Part shown: positions 1-11,905 of the stretch, one piece after another
Position numbering within the stretch: position 1 is the first letter of the stretch
Layout of the letters: the number at the start of each line of letters is the position of its first letter
From: Gnetum montanum
Taxonomy: Eukaryota > Streptophyta > Gnetopsida > Gnetales > Gnetaceae
Length of the DNA: 64,000 nucleotides
Direction: 5' to 3'
NCBI GenBank assembly: GCA_015680685.1
Contig: MNCI01017777.1
Coordinates: 163,813 to 227,812 of the forward strand
Program-made: the position numbers and the translations under genes
Notes under the pieces: model-generated
The model's database searches: none
Told to the model about the DNA's origin: nothing
What the model saw: the letters and a program-made list of their open reading frames with translations, nothing else

Positions 1-598
1 ATCCATTTTCATGAAATTTGATGCCCTAACACAATGCCTTCTTTGACCATGATATGGTTCTTTTGCCAATGGAGACACAAGTTTGTTTCAACACATCTCT
101 TTAATACTTGCTCAAGGAAGTCCAAGGCATACTCAAATGTAGCTTTACAGGTGAAAAAGTCATCTATGAAGACTTCCATACCACTACCAATTTGCTACTA
201 AAAAATACGAAGGACCAAGCATTGAAATGTTGTAGGAGCATTGCATAGAACAAATGGCATCTTACAATATGCAAAAGTCTCCTAAGAACTCATTAATGTT
301 GTATTCACCTAATCTTTTGGTGCAATCTAGATTTGGTTATAGCCACTATAACCATCCAAGAAGTTATAATAACAATGCCTAAATATGGTGTCCAACACTT
401 GATCCACAAATGGCAATGGAAAGTGATCTTTAAATGTTGCCATATTTAAAAACCTAAAGTCAATGCAGACTTGCCACTTGCCATGTTTCTTTAGCATGAT
501 TACCAATGGGCTAACCCACTCACTATCTATGATAAGATAGATACCCCACCTTGAGGAGTTGTTTAATTTCCTCATTGACAATTTCAATTTGGGATTCA
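1..598 (-). pseudogene. Reverse transcriptase domain of Athila-like element 1
   Basis: RNA-dependent DNA polymerase that would copy the element RNA. On the minus strand, 587-327 is open and shows SEWVSPLVI, VCIDFRFLN, DHFPLPFVDQVLDTI and FLDGYSGYNQI, RT blocks 1-4. After frameshifts it continues through MPFVLCNAPTTFQ and the active-site block FIDDF (YVDD equivalent, with F for Y), then VKEGIVLGHQIS near position 1. Stops and frameshifts near 300-330 and 180-200 rule out a working enzyme. The family call rests on these blocks and the element order; RNase H and integrase lie outside the window. Confidence 0.88.
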
Positions 599-1189
599 GC
601 TACCTCTATAGCTACCTTCTTGGCTTCATGGCTAGGTTAGTGTAAATGGGATGCTAGCATATCCTCAAATTGATTCTTGTTAGCTCACGATATGACCAAG
701 AAAAAGCTATTGGACATTTGTTAATCACTTTTAATAGATTTTATTTTTATTCAGGAGCAATTTTGGGCATTAATTATGATTGGTTTACCATTATTTAAAA
801 ATGCACATTCCATGTTGGTTGGTAAAGTTTTTAGTTCTAGGGGCTCTTACTTGAAGTTATCAAGGATTTCCAACTCTTCCCAATAAGTATCATCTTATTT
901 ATCAAAGAGTTGAAAATGAACTTATTCAAGTTTATCCATGCTTTCAACATAAGCACATGTTATGATCTAAGTCAGCTATTAGCCATTGGGTGCCCTCCTA
1001 TTTTGTGATTGCTGCATATAGACACCTTTAAATATTGATTTCTTGTGAACACTAATTACATGCTTTAATGTATGCACTTTTGATAGACCAAATCTTTTGC
1101 ATGCAGTTGAACCCATTATCATTATACATGATGCATGACATATGCTTCTTTTCTATATTTCCCAATTCATTTTCTTTGGAGATTTCTTA

Positions 1190-1500
1190 AGAGAGATCCC
1201 TTATGCCCATACGTGCATTGACTATGCTTAACCAAGCTCTTCCCATAATGATGGGAAAGTCACTTTTGTAGTTTTCAACCTTGATAACCCAAAAATTAGC
1301 AGGATAGGACCACCCACAAACTATGGTCATAATGTCCTCTACTAGTTCCAGAGGGATAGTAATTGACTAATCTACCAATTCTAGATAAGTGTTTCTCTTA
1401 TTAAGAAGTGATAGGTTTCAAGCCTTGTACATGTCATGGAAGATGAGATTAAATCTAGAACTAGAGTCAAGAAGAGCCTTACATGGCTCATGTTCATCTT
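1190..1500 (-). pseudogene. Retroviral-type aspartic protease region of Athila-like element 1
   Basis: This part of the polyprotein would release Gag and Pol proteins. On the minus strand near 1470 there is KALLDSSSRFNL, where the usual active-site DSG/DTG reads DSS. About 70 codons later comes FPIIMGRAWLS, the hydrophobic-G-R flap-side block typical of these proteases. The same two blocks at the same spacing occur at 43880-44180 in the other Athila-like copy. In-frame stops lie between them. Loss of the active-site Gly in both copies suggests a family feature or shared decay. Confidence 0.65.
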
Positions 1501-1799
1501 CTTTTTTCCTCTTATAGTTATGATCACTATTTTCCCCTTTGGATTCTTCAACAATCTTCATAATAGTTTGAAATTTTTCATCCAAAGAGTCCTATAATTT
1601 ATCAACCTTTGCCAAAATATCATAAACAGATTTTTAGATGGGCAAGTCTTTTCTATTGACCACTTCATTGAGCAATCACTCCTCCTTGGCACAAAATCAG
1701 ACCTCCCATTTTCTAATGAAAGAGTTTCTATTATATTCTTACACACTTTTCCTTTTTCATAACTCATCTTCTTCTTTTGCTACCTACTCAATTAGCCTT

Positions 1800-3230
1800 T
1801 GGATCTGATTAGCTTTTAGTTAGACAATCTCCCTTGGTCAAACACCCAAGAGTTCTTCTATTTTTTGCTCAAAGCCCATCTATGATGTGGTGAAGTTGTT
1901 CTCTTTAATAATAACCATGGTTAGGACATCAATGTAAGAGTGAATAGTATCTCCTCATGGTGGCATCAAAGCATTCATGTGTTCCCTATTTCTAGCCTCA
2001 TATTTTCCTGCTTAGATTAGACACTCTAGAGTATATCTAGTATTTGTCATTAAATAGCTCTAACATGGTACTCTATCAATGAATGGATTCTAGTTCTAAG
2101 GATTGGTACCAACCTTTAGCTTCCTTGATAAGTATCCTAGGGAAGAGCTTGAGTTTCTGCCATTCATTTTCTATATTTTGTAAGGCACAAGCATCATGGA
2201 AAGCTTATAGATGTATTGATGGATCAGAATTATATCCCCCTTCAAATCTTGGGATATTATTCATGTCTAAGCACTTTATTCGACTATCTTTCCTATGCTT
2301 GGATGGAATTCTAACTACCTCTACAATGTTGAGTATGCTTTGAGTTACTAAAAGAGGTTCATCATCATCACTATGTTAAAGATACCAATGATGGTTTCAT
2401 CCACCCCTTCAGTTTTGGTGACCTTCACAATCACTATTATCTCATTGATCACCTTAAACATGATTATTTTGATGGCAACTTCTATGAGAATTAACAAGTG
2501 AAGAGGAATGTTTAGAGTTAGATGAAGAGGATGGAGAGGAAGGTGGACTGCAACTACCACTATGGTGTTCACCATCACTTTTTCACTCATTACAATCATG
2601 ATCCTTAGATTCCTTACTATTATGATGTTTGCTTGAGTCCCTACCTTTGTTGTCACTTTTTCTTGAATCTAATTTATGAATAGTCGATCATAGATTCAAG
2701 GTTGCACCCTTATCACCAATAATAGGGGATGGAGAACCTTCATGTTGAGAACCTTCAAAGGGAGGATCGTCATTGTCATCTTGATCTAATAGGAACAAAG
2801 AATTAGTGTAATGTTTCCCTTTCATAGCCTCATGGAGCTTCTCCTAATGTTGATCTCACTTGCATTGTGTTTTAGTGGCATCGTAGTCTCGAGTGTCATA
2901 ACCATTCACAACGTATTCCTTATGAAGATTTGCAATGGCCAACTTCTAAAGGATTTGAAATAGCATCCCAATCACAAATCAATCAAGGGGAAAGCCAATG
3001 TTTCCCTCCATATCACACCATCATAGCTATTCATCTTGATGTAGGATGAAGATGAAGTTTGGTACATACTCATCTAGATGAGTATATATCACCTTCCATT
3101 CCTATGGGATTGGTGGTTTGACATCTTCATGTTTGTGAAAAGAAGAAGATATTTTGCAAGATGAATAAAATTATCAGTGTGCTTAGTAGTTTATGTGTTG
3201 TTGAGAGTGATGTTAACTTTGAGTTCATCC
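1800..3230 (-). pseudogene. Gag region of Athila-like element 1
   Basis: This would encode the structural Gag that packages element RNA. Minus-strand text at about 3100-3020 (gatatatactcatctagatg and following) matches the start of gag in the second Athila-like copy at 41390-41460. The 2100-1850 stretch matches the later gag helix region at 42430-42720 (LFNDKYQ and the following residues). The frame is broken many times. The apparent 102-codon frame at 2656-2348 is low complexity and not in the gag frame. The boundaries are approximate. Confidence 0.6.
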
Positions 3231-3285
3231 AATAATATTAATAATATTCACTAATCCTAGATAATACACGTTGCAACAAATAAAG

Positions 3286-3303
3286 TCCCCAGTAACAATG
3301 CTA
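3286..3303 (-). other. Primer-binding site, tRNA-Asp type, decayed
   Basis: One base inside the LTR end, the minus strand reads TAGCATTGTTACTGGGGA. The known Athila primer site complementary to the 3' end of tRNA-Asp is TGGCGCCGTTGCCGGGGA. Every difference is G to A or C to T, as expected from methylation-driven decay. The partner element has a similarly placed site at 41152-41169. Confidence 0.75.
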
Positions 3304-3304
3304 A

Positions 3305-4115
3305 TGATGAGTAGTGAGGTACCCCTATGTCCAACCATATGAATCAAAAGCGTTCATGCATCATCTAGATGAATTCTATAAACTTTGTAATTTTTAGATC
3401 ACTAGTCTTCTATGAAGTGAATCTTTGCCTTTAGGTCAATCGTTGTCTTTCCAATTACAATTGTGACATACATTATTATGGTTAAGTGCAATTGAGGCAT
3501 ATGCTTTTTATCATTTTATATTTTATGATTTGGTGTTCAAAGAAAGATAAAAGTAATTGGATTAACTAATTTAAATTAACTAACTAAAAAGTGTTTAACT
3601 AGTCTTAACATAGGCATTCATTCCCACTTTCCACAAGTCCTGACCCCATGTATCCATTGCTAGGCTACCAAGCACTATGCTACTAGGTGTACCAAGTAAT
3701 AATGCTACTAGGATTGCCAAGAAAATACACGTTATGCTTGAAGTAGTCATACTTATGTGTTTAATATATCTTTCTTAATTGCTTTATTAACTTAATTACT
3801 AAAAAACATGTAATAAATAATTGAAAACATTAATTTCATAAATAAAATATTTAATCTATCCAAAGTGCTGCAAGGTTTATCAAAAAGCTCATCTTTATTG
3901 TTGCACACACTGTCATGTTCAAGTACAACAATGCTTAAATAAAGATCCGTACACTCAATGACTCTTGCTATAGGTGCTTAGGGAAAAGATTCTAACTCTC
4001 AAATAAACAAATTGTAGGAGCTTCTCTACTACTAAAATCTTGATTACTATAAATGCAATTGGTAGGTAGGTATTTATAGCTAAAATATAGACACTATGTT
4101 AATGGGCCTTCATCA
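3305..4115 (-). repeat. 5' LTR of Athila-like element 1
   Basis: Bounded by TGATGAGT at 3305 and TTCATCA ending at 4115, the same extended inverted termini (TGATGA...TCATCA) as the LTRs at 40227-41150 and 47456-48337. Internal matches to those LTRs include the polyadenylation-like block containing AATAAAGATGAGCT (plus strand near 3887-3900) and the ATTTATAG TATA-like block near 4070. It is about 811 bp, against 924 and 882 bp for the other two. The next five plus-strand bases, acaag (4116-4120), are the expected target duplication; the other end of the element is outside the window. Confidence 0.8.
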
Positions 4116-6498
4116 ACAAGGTCCAATCGATGAGGCCTCATCCAAGAAACTAATAAAACAGCAACTCATCAATAGCCCAATTTTTCAACCACTTCAAGTA
4201 TAACTTGAAGCTTGATATCATACTTGACCAACTCATGAAGGTCAAGCAAGGACCCCTAGAACCCATATAGAATTTCATTCAACAGTTGAATAAATTGCTA
4301 AACAAAATACTAGAGCCCATATTTGAGACCCATATTTTGGCCATATTTAAGGGGATGGTTAATGAAGTTATCAAGTGAAAACTTTACTATATTGATCTAT
4401 GATTCCTTAGCTAAGCATTTTCTCAAAACAACAATATAGAAGATGTTGGATAGGCCAGCCATGATCTAGCATATGTAGCATATAAAAATTAGCATACATA
4501 AAGATCTAAGAAAATGAATAAACAAAACAGCATGGCCATAGCAATAGTGACTAAATAAGAAAAGACCACTAACTAGGGGCCAAGGAACAACCCACCCAAC
4601 ACGTCCCCGTTAAGAACCATGATAGCCAACCATCAACATCAAGTGCCATTGCATCAACTACAACAAAGCCAAATTTTAAGTAGAAAGATTGAATTAAATA
4701 CATTGCCTTTCCATTGAAACCATTTGAGTTGCTAGATCAATTGTTGAAAAGTGGGTGTACATAATACAAGTAGATGACCAAAGCTACTCAAAAGACACAT
4801 GAGTGACTATGAGAAATAGTGAAGGACCCCACTTGAGTGGTCAAAGATGATCTCCAATTTCTAGGTAATTCAAACTAGAATGCTTTTGCCATTATCACCA
4901 GCTACCAAGTCATGACATAGACTTTTACCTCATGTTAAAGGATGACCTATAGAGGATGACAAATAATGGGGATCTAGCCTTAGATGCTTCTAACTTGGTT
5001 TAGCCACAAAACTAGTCAATCCAAGTCTACAATGACCTATTGAATGCTAACGATAGCCCTTACATTATTTTAGCATTTGACATAAATGATAGCCCTTTTG
5101 ATGTAGAGGCTTTTTCAGCTTCCACAAACTTAAGATTCCCCTTTTTCATAAGAGTACCATCATGAATGCCTCTGAGCAAACCTTTTGTCATCAAGGTATC
5201 CTAGCATAACACAACGATACCAAATAGACAACGAAATCTTGTGCTAGCTAATGCTACTACCTCTTCCTCATAACCAACAACTACCAACCATAAAACCACA
5301 ACCAACTGAAGGAAGAAGCATAAGGAAAAGCGTAGTGACAAGCGTAACAAGTAGATGGAGGAATGAAAGGAAGTGGGACCAACCAAAGCCCACTCCCATA
5401 TTAGCTATTCCCATGATCTCCTCTACCCAACCTACTCCAACCAATAAGCCATAAGTGGACACCAAAACCCATAAACAAAAGAATGAGGAAAAGCTCCAAC
5501 AACCACAAACTAAAGTTAAAGTTTGCATTTTTGAGCACATGGAGAAAGTGAAGGAAAACCAAGGTGAAAAGCCCATGTCCAACACTAAAAAATTCCTTGG
5601 TGTAATAGATTAGGTTAGAGAATCCCTCAAGCAGAAGAATACAACTCTAAGCTTATATGACTTGATCATGACTTCCACCATACATCATGAGGTGTAAGTC
5701 AAAATGTTGACTTCCATCCCCATTAGTGAGGACATCCCCATTGATGAGAAAGCCATCTATGTAGTGTTAGTTCCTCCATCATGAAAAGAGGAAAATTCAA
5801 CACCTTTAGTATTTTGCAATAGCAAAAGCAAGGTTAATCACCAAAATGGAGAAGTAACTAAGGCTCCTCTATTCATAACCATATGTGTGGGATAATTTAA
5901 AGTGCATCAACTGCATGTAGATGATGAGGCTGCAACTAATGTTATTCCATGTACCATCATTAAGTAACTAGATTTAATAGAGTAAATACAACATACATCA
6001 AAAACTATCCTCAACTCCTTTAATGAATCTAGGGTTGTAATCAAGGGATCGATCTCCTTGGATTTTGTGTAAGGGGATATATTCCCCACAAACATCAATT
6101 TCTTGGTGGTGGAGGAGACACCAAGGTCAATCTTATCTTGGGAAGATTTTGGTTAGCTCAATTATGGGCTATGTTCCATGAATCTATTAAGAAATTCACC
6201 TTCCTTATGAGGGACATGAAATCATCATTCATGGTGATAGCAAAGTTTCCTTGGTTGTCAACAATGTGAACATAGAGTAGGGCATTGAGTGGAGATTCAA
6301 GAAGAAGCTTCTAGCTAGAAAATCCATTAACCCAAGAGAGAGGAACAACCCAAGAACAACAATGATGGGCAACAATATGTGTCATGGAATGAACTCCCCT
6401 TCAACATCATCAATGAAGGAGATGGTGAGTACAAGCTTGCGCAAAAAGGGCCATATACATTTCCTAACCTTTCAAAGATTAGGAAGAGTCTTGCATAA
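4116..6498 (+). pseudogene. Gag-protease region of Tat-like element A
   Basis: Gag plus aspartic protease of a Tat-group element. The sequence from 4116 aligns with B from about 19855: both share caacaagg, then an identical block tacttcaagtataacttgaa (4190-4210 and 19938-19958). The protease block reads VDDEAATNVIPCTII at about 5915-5960; B has DDGAATNIIPF at 21720. The last open stretch, about 6370-6498, reads ELPFNIINEGDGEYKLAQ and ends TAA at 6496-6498. B ends its matching stretch with TAA just after 22294. The shared terminus shows that gag-protease is its own reading unit. Many TAG/TGA stops, so non-functional. Confidence 0.75.
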
Positions 6499-7226
6499 GT
6501 AGAATGTAGTTTTACTCATTCCATGTCATGTCCTTATTAACTTTATGGCCATTTGTACCAAGACCATTTAGCCTAAGTTTTTCTTTGTTGACCAATTATT
6601 ACCTTTTTCTTATGTTTTACTTTACTATTAATGCATATAGTTTAAAAGTTTATTTTATTTATGTTTACATTTATTATAGCCTTATTTCTTTCTTTAATTT
6701 CTTTATTTAGCATGAAATAAACTAAAAAACCATAAAATCTTTAAAACATAAAATTGCCAAAAAAAATATAAGTTTCTTTTTAACCTTAGTCTACTAAAAA
6801 TTTAAATTGGAACAATGGCCCACCATGACCTTAAACTAGCAAAACAAATCACATAACATGGCCCAAAATGACCTTAAATTAGCAACATCTATCAAAACAA
6901 TACAACTTGTGTTTGTCATGGACTAAAACTAGAAAATGTTTCTTTTTATCTAGCCAATCATCACATTAATTAGCTATTTAATCTTATAACCAAAAATGTC
7001 AACATAGCCATTCACAAAATTTATAACATTTACAACACTTACTAGAAGAACATATATAGCCAAGAAATGAAACCAAAAATTGAAAATTAAAATGTTTATA
7101 ATGTACATAACCATGGTCACACTATGTGGAAAAATGTCCAAGAAATAATAACAACCATCCATAACATAGTCTTGGATAACAATAGCCATCAATAGAAAAA
7201 GAAAAATATATAGCCAATATGCTAGA
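6499..7226 (+). other. Spacer between gag-protease stop and antisense gene
   Basis: AT-rich, no coding signal. The 6820-6890 part holds two copies of a motif like atgaccttaaactagcaa; B has the related ctaaggactaaaactagcaa at the same relative place (22464-22484). The 60-codon plus frame at 6528-6710 is a pyrimidine-rich run without family features. Confidence 0.5.
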
Positions 7227-9025
7227 TTAGGCTGATGGAGGCTACTGAGGGATGTCTAGAGGAGGAAGTGATGAATCAGTCCCACCCTCACCGCTAGGGC
7301 TACCAATTTCTCCTAAAGCCTAAAATACAACAATACATAACCAATTAGTAACTAATAACCAAAACCATAAGAACAAACTAAAAATATAAAACATAAGATA
7401 TATCAAACCTATGGGGATTTTGGCTCCATAACTTCTATGGGTAGATGTGGAAGGCCTTCCTCCAAATGATGGAGGATCTAGTCATCTATCATGTTGAGCT
7501 AGTCAACATCCCCAAGATCAATGTTGGAAAGTATGCTAGTCTTGTCTATTACAATCCAAGTAGGAGGCTCTTGGGTAATAGCAACCATAGAGGTCTTGCC
7601 TATAGTAGTGGTAATATAAGGAGTAGGAGATTACTCCACTATGAGAGTACTCTCAAAAAGCTAATAAGTAGTCTCCACATAGATCCCTTAGATGAACAAC
7701 TCTCTTTTACATGATTCAACTAACTCCTTCTTAAGCCACTTGAGGTAGGACCCATGATCCACCTTGTAGTGGCACATGTGGGCCTTCCTTTTATTTCTTA
7801 CCCCACTCTAGAACACAAGCACAGTGATCTTTTTAATTTTCAACCTTTTGGAAGATGAGATATATCTATATATGCTATTCTATCATCTCTTGTAAGATCA
7901 GTACTTTATTCCAAATGGTATGTCGTTAGTGGATCCACATGATCTCTTTGGTTTGCAATTCTACAAATTTAGCCACCTGGGCTTCCACAAAGGCCTTATG
8001 GTCTTGGAGATCTTTAATCACCTCTTCCTACCATTGAGTCTTCTCCAGTAAGGCCATAACCTATTCCCATAGGAATTCATTGGACCTCTGCAAGTCCCAT
8101 GAAATTTTAGCACATGTCATGGCTAGATCAATAGCATTCTCATATAACTTGAAGGGCACACTAGAGACATCATAAGGAAGCTTTGACAAGGAGTTAATCC
8201 CCATGTCTCTATTGGGATCCCACTACACAAAGGACACTACATTACCATAAATATAACCATAAACATGGTGTAACCATAACATAAACATAGCCTATAATAT
8301 AGTCAAACAACTAATACATATAAAATAAAGTTCTTACCTATCTTGGGTGCAACTTGGTGTAACCAGTTGATGTTGTCCCTAGCCATCCTGCTCATGAATC
8401 TGACCTTGTCCAAGACTCTATCCATGGTTTTGGATAAAACTTAAGGACAAAGTCTTGAATTGGTGGCTTAGGAACTACAAGCATAAAAATCATCAAAAGG
8501 TTAGGATGAAAACCCAACTTAAAATAATAAGATATAACAAGAAGAGTTTAAGGAATGGGCATACCAAGCTCCTCCTCTTCTTCTGTTGGAATGAAGATGA
8601 GGGATGTACTTGGCACTACATCACTATTAAAGCATCTAAATCATTTATGTCTACCTTAGTTTGCTATAGGAGTGCCTCTTTTGTATGCCTTTGTTTTTCC
8701 TCTACAATAACTTGGGCTACCAAGAATTGATGCTTGTCAACAACCATAGCACATAGAAAACCAATTATCATATGAAATCATAATATAACCGTAACACTCA
8801 AAATAAAATAAAATATGAAAAACTTAAATAGAGCATACCTATGATTGCCTACTATAATGACTTAATATTAATCTTAAAATTCTTCATGACACATTGGTCA
8901 AATGCTAGTAGTGCTTCCTCGATGGACCTCTTGAGTGTCTCCCTATCTACTCCTTTAGCCTTCCTATGTTGTTGTTTTGACTCTAGGATTCTCACTGGAA
9001 ATGTGATAGAGTATTCATCATCCAT
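7227..9025 (-). pseudogene. Spliced antisense gene in Tat-like element A (unknown product)
   Basis: I do not recognise the product. On the minus strand an ATG at 9025 opens MDDEYSITFPVRILESKQ and continues 57 codons. Proposed exons: 9025-8839, about 8745-8565, 8474-8338, 8222-7409, 7319-7227 (stop TAA 7229-7227). Donors are GTATGC, GTATGC, GTAAGA, GTTTGA; acceptors are GTAG (8475), GTAG (8223) and TTAG (7320); the first acceptor is decayed. Introns 2-4 are 90, 115 and 89 bp, T-rich, like plant introns. Exon 4 starts TGGGATCC, exactly as in the B copy. Exon 4 is helix-rich and charged (DLQDHKAFVEAQVAKFVEL). Exon 5 is Ser/Pro/Gly-rich (EIGSPSGEGGTDSS). Stops are mostly TAG where CAG is likely, plus one frameshift in exon 3. 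Extra antisense ORFs are known in Tat-lineage elements; intron-bearing ones would be unusual. Confidence 0.6.
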
Positions 9026-10680
9026 GCTGTGAAATCACAACCTTTGCAAACATGACCATCACAACCAAAGATACATATCCAATTTTACATGAAACATAAA
9101 CAAATCTAGCAAAAATTGTGGTCATCACCATTAACCCCCTTTCATGCATTATTGGTAAAGAATTCGCCAAGAATTTGTTGAAGCTCCAAATGGAGTGATT
9201 CTACCACCATTTGAAAGCTTGAATTAATCCCTACATACCCATACATAATTAAAATTCAAAACCCTTACCATTTATTTAGAAACAATTTACCAACTTGGAA
9301 AAAAATTTAAAAATGGCACAAACCCCCTTTCTAACATATGTCTAATAAAAATTTTATTTAAAATCCATCTCAACTCCAATTGGAGTGATTCCACTCCATT
9401 GGGAATTTGAAACTAAGAAACATGCAAAAATAACCAAAAAGTAGCCAAAACCCTTGTGGTTTACATAGGAAAAATTCATGAATCTACACGAAATTCTAAA
9501 AAATGACATAAAAAACTTGGCTACATGACCTTAGGAAAATAGCCATAACTCCATCGTTATTAATCCAAATGAAATGAAACAATAGCCATTGGAAAACTTA
9601 CACATAGGCTACAAATCCATATCATCATATCTTAAAAATAGAAGCCGTTTTTGAATATAAAATACACATTATTGTTTTCTTCCTTTTATTCGAAATCATT
9701 GAAAAGCTAAAAATTCATAAAATCCAACATAACATAGCCATAAAAAATAGCAAAGATAGCCAAAAAAATTGATATCCATTTAAAAAAACATCAAAATAAG
9801 AATGTAGGATTTTTTCAAAATTTAATTTTGATGAATCTTTTGTTCTAGATCTAAGAAAAACAACTCTACCCCCATATTTTGGGAAAAAGTATGAAAATAG
9901 GAAGCCTAATTTTAAAAATCAAATCTACCATGGCCAAAACAATGAAATGACTATATATATACATATAAATGGCCAAAATAATAGTGGCAATTTCATAAAA
10001 ATTTCATTCTACCCCCTCTACCAATGTAGATTTGAGGAAAATGGCCCCAAACCTGGCAAGAAAAACAAGAAAAATGGCTACAAATAAAAGTAAAAATGGG
10101 TAGAACTACCTTCCTTGGAGTAGCAATTGAGGAAGAATAAATGGAGATGGATCTTGGTAACTTTTCTAGGTTCCTTGCATCTTCATCTACCATTTGAATC
10201 CTAGAAATTTTGTTCTTCCCTTCACACTACTTGGGAACCATAGTTAGATCAATTCTAGGTGTTGCTGGAATTTGAGAAGAATAGAGGCTCAATAATGGCT
10301 ACAAGGGAGATTGGATGCTTCCATGGTGAATATTGATGCTCTCTAAAATAAAAATCTCTTCTATATCTCTCTATTAATGTGATATTTGTGTAGAAAGACA
10401 ATGTTGATTGAAACCTATGAAATTTAACCTTAAAATCAAACATAAACCCAAAACACTTCCATCTAAATTCCAATTGCCTATTTAGTGCACCATAACTACA
10501 AGTGCACTAAGTGTAAGGGGGGAAAAGTATCTACCATGCTAGGATTGATGAAATTTAGGTTATGAATTCAAAATTTTAAAATTTTGGGTGGTGGGCCCAA
10601 CCATACATTCTCTCTTTTAAACTAAAAACTACCTCAATGTTGTGTTTTGGCCACTTTTGAGACTTATAATAACATTTCAA
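9026..10680. other. Non-coding stretch of Tat-like element A
   Basis: AT-rich sequence upstream of the antisense gene start. No convincing reading frame on either strand. Short echoes such as caactccaattggagtgatt (about 9370-9390) and gctccaaatggagtgattct (9182-9201) suggest older internal duplication. It would hold the promoter of the antisense gene if that gene was ever expressed, but no clear TATA box could be fixed. Confidence 0.4.
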
Positions 10681-11671
10681 CATTAAATCCCATGAATCCA
10701 CACTAGGGATGCCATGCCCAGTGCAGAAACATGCCTCCCACCACCTAAAGACACTAAAACATACTCATTTAGCCATTTTTAGCAACTAAAACCTACCTCT
10801 TCCAGCCCCAGGCTCCCAAAAGAGGATTAGGCATCATCAAAACTAGATAACTTGGGTTTCCACATTGGGGAAACACTACCCAAGGTGGAATAAGGGGTTG
10901 TAACATCCATTCCTATCCCCCAAAATCCATCTAGCCCAAGTTTAAACCCCAAAGTAGGTCCACATGGCCTAGAGTCCCTCCAAGCACCTCAACAACCCCA
11001 TAACCTCACCAAACCTAGTTAAAACTAGTTGAAACCTTGGGATTTTGTAGTCCCACACTATGGGAGGTTTCATCCACATTGATCATCCTAGCCTTAGCAC
11101 GGATGAATAGGAGGAGGACCAATATCACCTAAATCAACTATCTAGTAGCCATATTTCAAAGCCTAGTACTCCTTCATAGCCTCTGGTAGCTAAGATTCAT
11201 CCTTAGACAAGTTGATTATGCATCCATGGCTTTTTTCATGTTGGAAAATCCCCCTCCAGGCTGCCTAGTGTGGAAACCTAGGGGATATGCAAGAAAACCT
11301 AGGTTATGATCCAAAACAGTTAAATAACCTACCTTGGTAACCCCTAGACCTTATTGAGACCCTTTGGAGATTCCAAAGGTATCAAAAGTAATGAAAAATT
11401 ATACAAAACTATCATTCATTTTGGTGCCATCATGCCTAATATGAAAGAAAGGGGGAAGATTGCATGAGATACCTAGGAGCCTTCCAACTACCAAATCTTA
11501 ACACCTAATATTGATCATAAACACTAGCAACTTTAGAGGCTAACATGCATGGTTAATTAGGTATCAAACTGGGCTAGATCTAACTTTCTTAGTTCTTCCA
11601 TGTTGGAAGAGAACTCTTCCATACTTCCTAGGATGGATTAAAGAAGACTAGTGGGGGGATCCTAGAAACAA

Positions 11672-11788
11672 GAAACAACATTAGAATTACTCAAACTAAC
11701 ACCAAAACCTTAGTTTCTCAGTATGGAGGCTCTTAGTATGGAGAAACTAAGTTTTTGGTGTTAGTTTGAGTAATTCTAATGTTTTTTC
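11672..11788. repeat. Foldback: 48-bp inverted repeat with 21-base loop
   Basis: The left arm 11672-11719 is the reverse complement of the right arm 11741-11788 at 46 of 48 positions by direct comparison. The loop 11720-11740 contains two copies of agtatgg. The arms are far better conserved than the surrounding repeats, so this inverted duplication is recent relative to the array. Confidence 0.9.
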
Positions 11789-11905
11789 TTAAATCAACAA
11801 AAGCCAATAGAATTTCAAAAATCAACAATAGCCAATAGAATTTCAAAAATCAAAAAAAGCCTATCCAAAAGCCAATAGAATTTCAAAAATCAACAAAACC
11901 TAACC
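11789..11905. repeat. 28-bp tandem repeat next to the foldback
   Basis: The unit atcaacaaaagccaatagaa followed by tttcaaaa is repeated about three and a half times directly right of the foldback, one copy carrying a 12-base insertion. Low sequence divergence between units. Confidence 0.85.

Larger units (their letters stand above)
1..4115 (-). mobile_element. Athila-like Ty3/gypsy retrotransposon 1 (partial, leaves the window on the left)
   Basis: Reading on the minus strand from 4115 down, the order is 5' LTR, primer-binding site, gag, protease and reverse transcriptase, the normal Ty3/gypsy order. The element runs off the window at position 1 inside RT. LTR, PBS, gag and RT all match the second Athila-like element at 40227-48337. 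The RT carries FIDDF and VKEGIVLGHQIS motifs as in the Athila group. All frames have stops and frameshifts, so it is dead. Its right LTR end abuts Tat-type gag sequence that can be followed in the other Tat copy, so it was inserted into that gag. Confidence 0.85.

Noticed and set aside
2348-2656. 102-codon minus frame rich in Ile/Val
   Set aside because: Low-complexity; not in the gag frame and without matches to the other Athila-like copy.
7445-7714. 89-codon plus-strand frame
   Set aside because: Shadow of exon 4 of the minus-strand antisense gene; no plus-strand family features.
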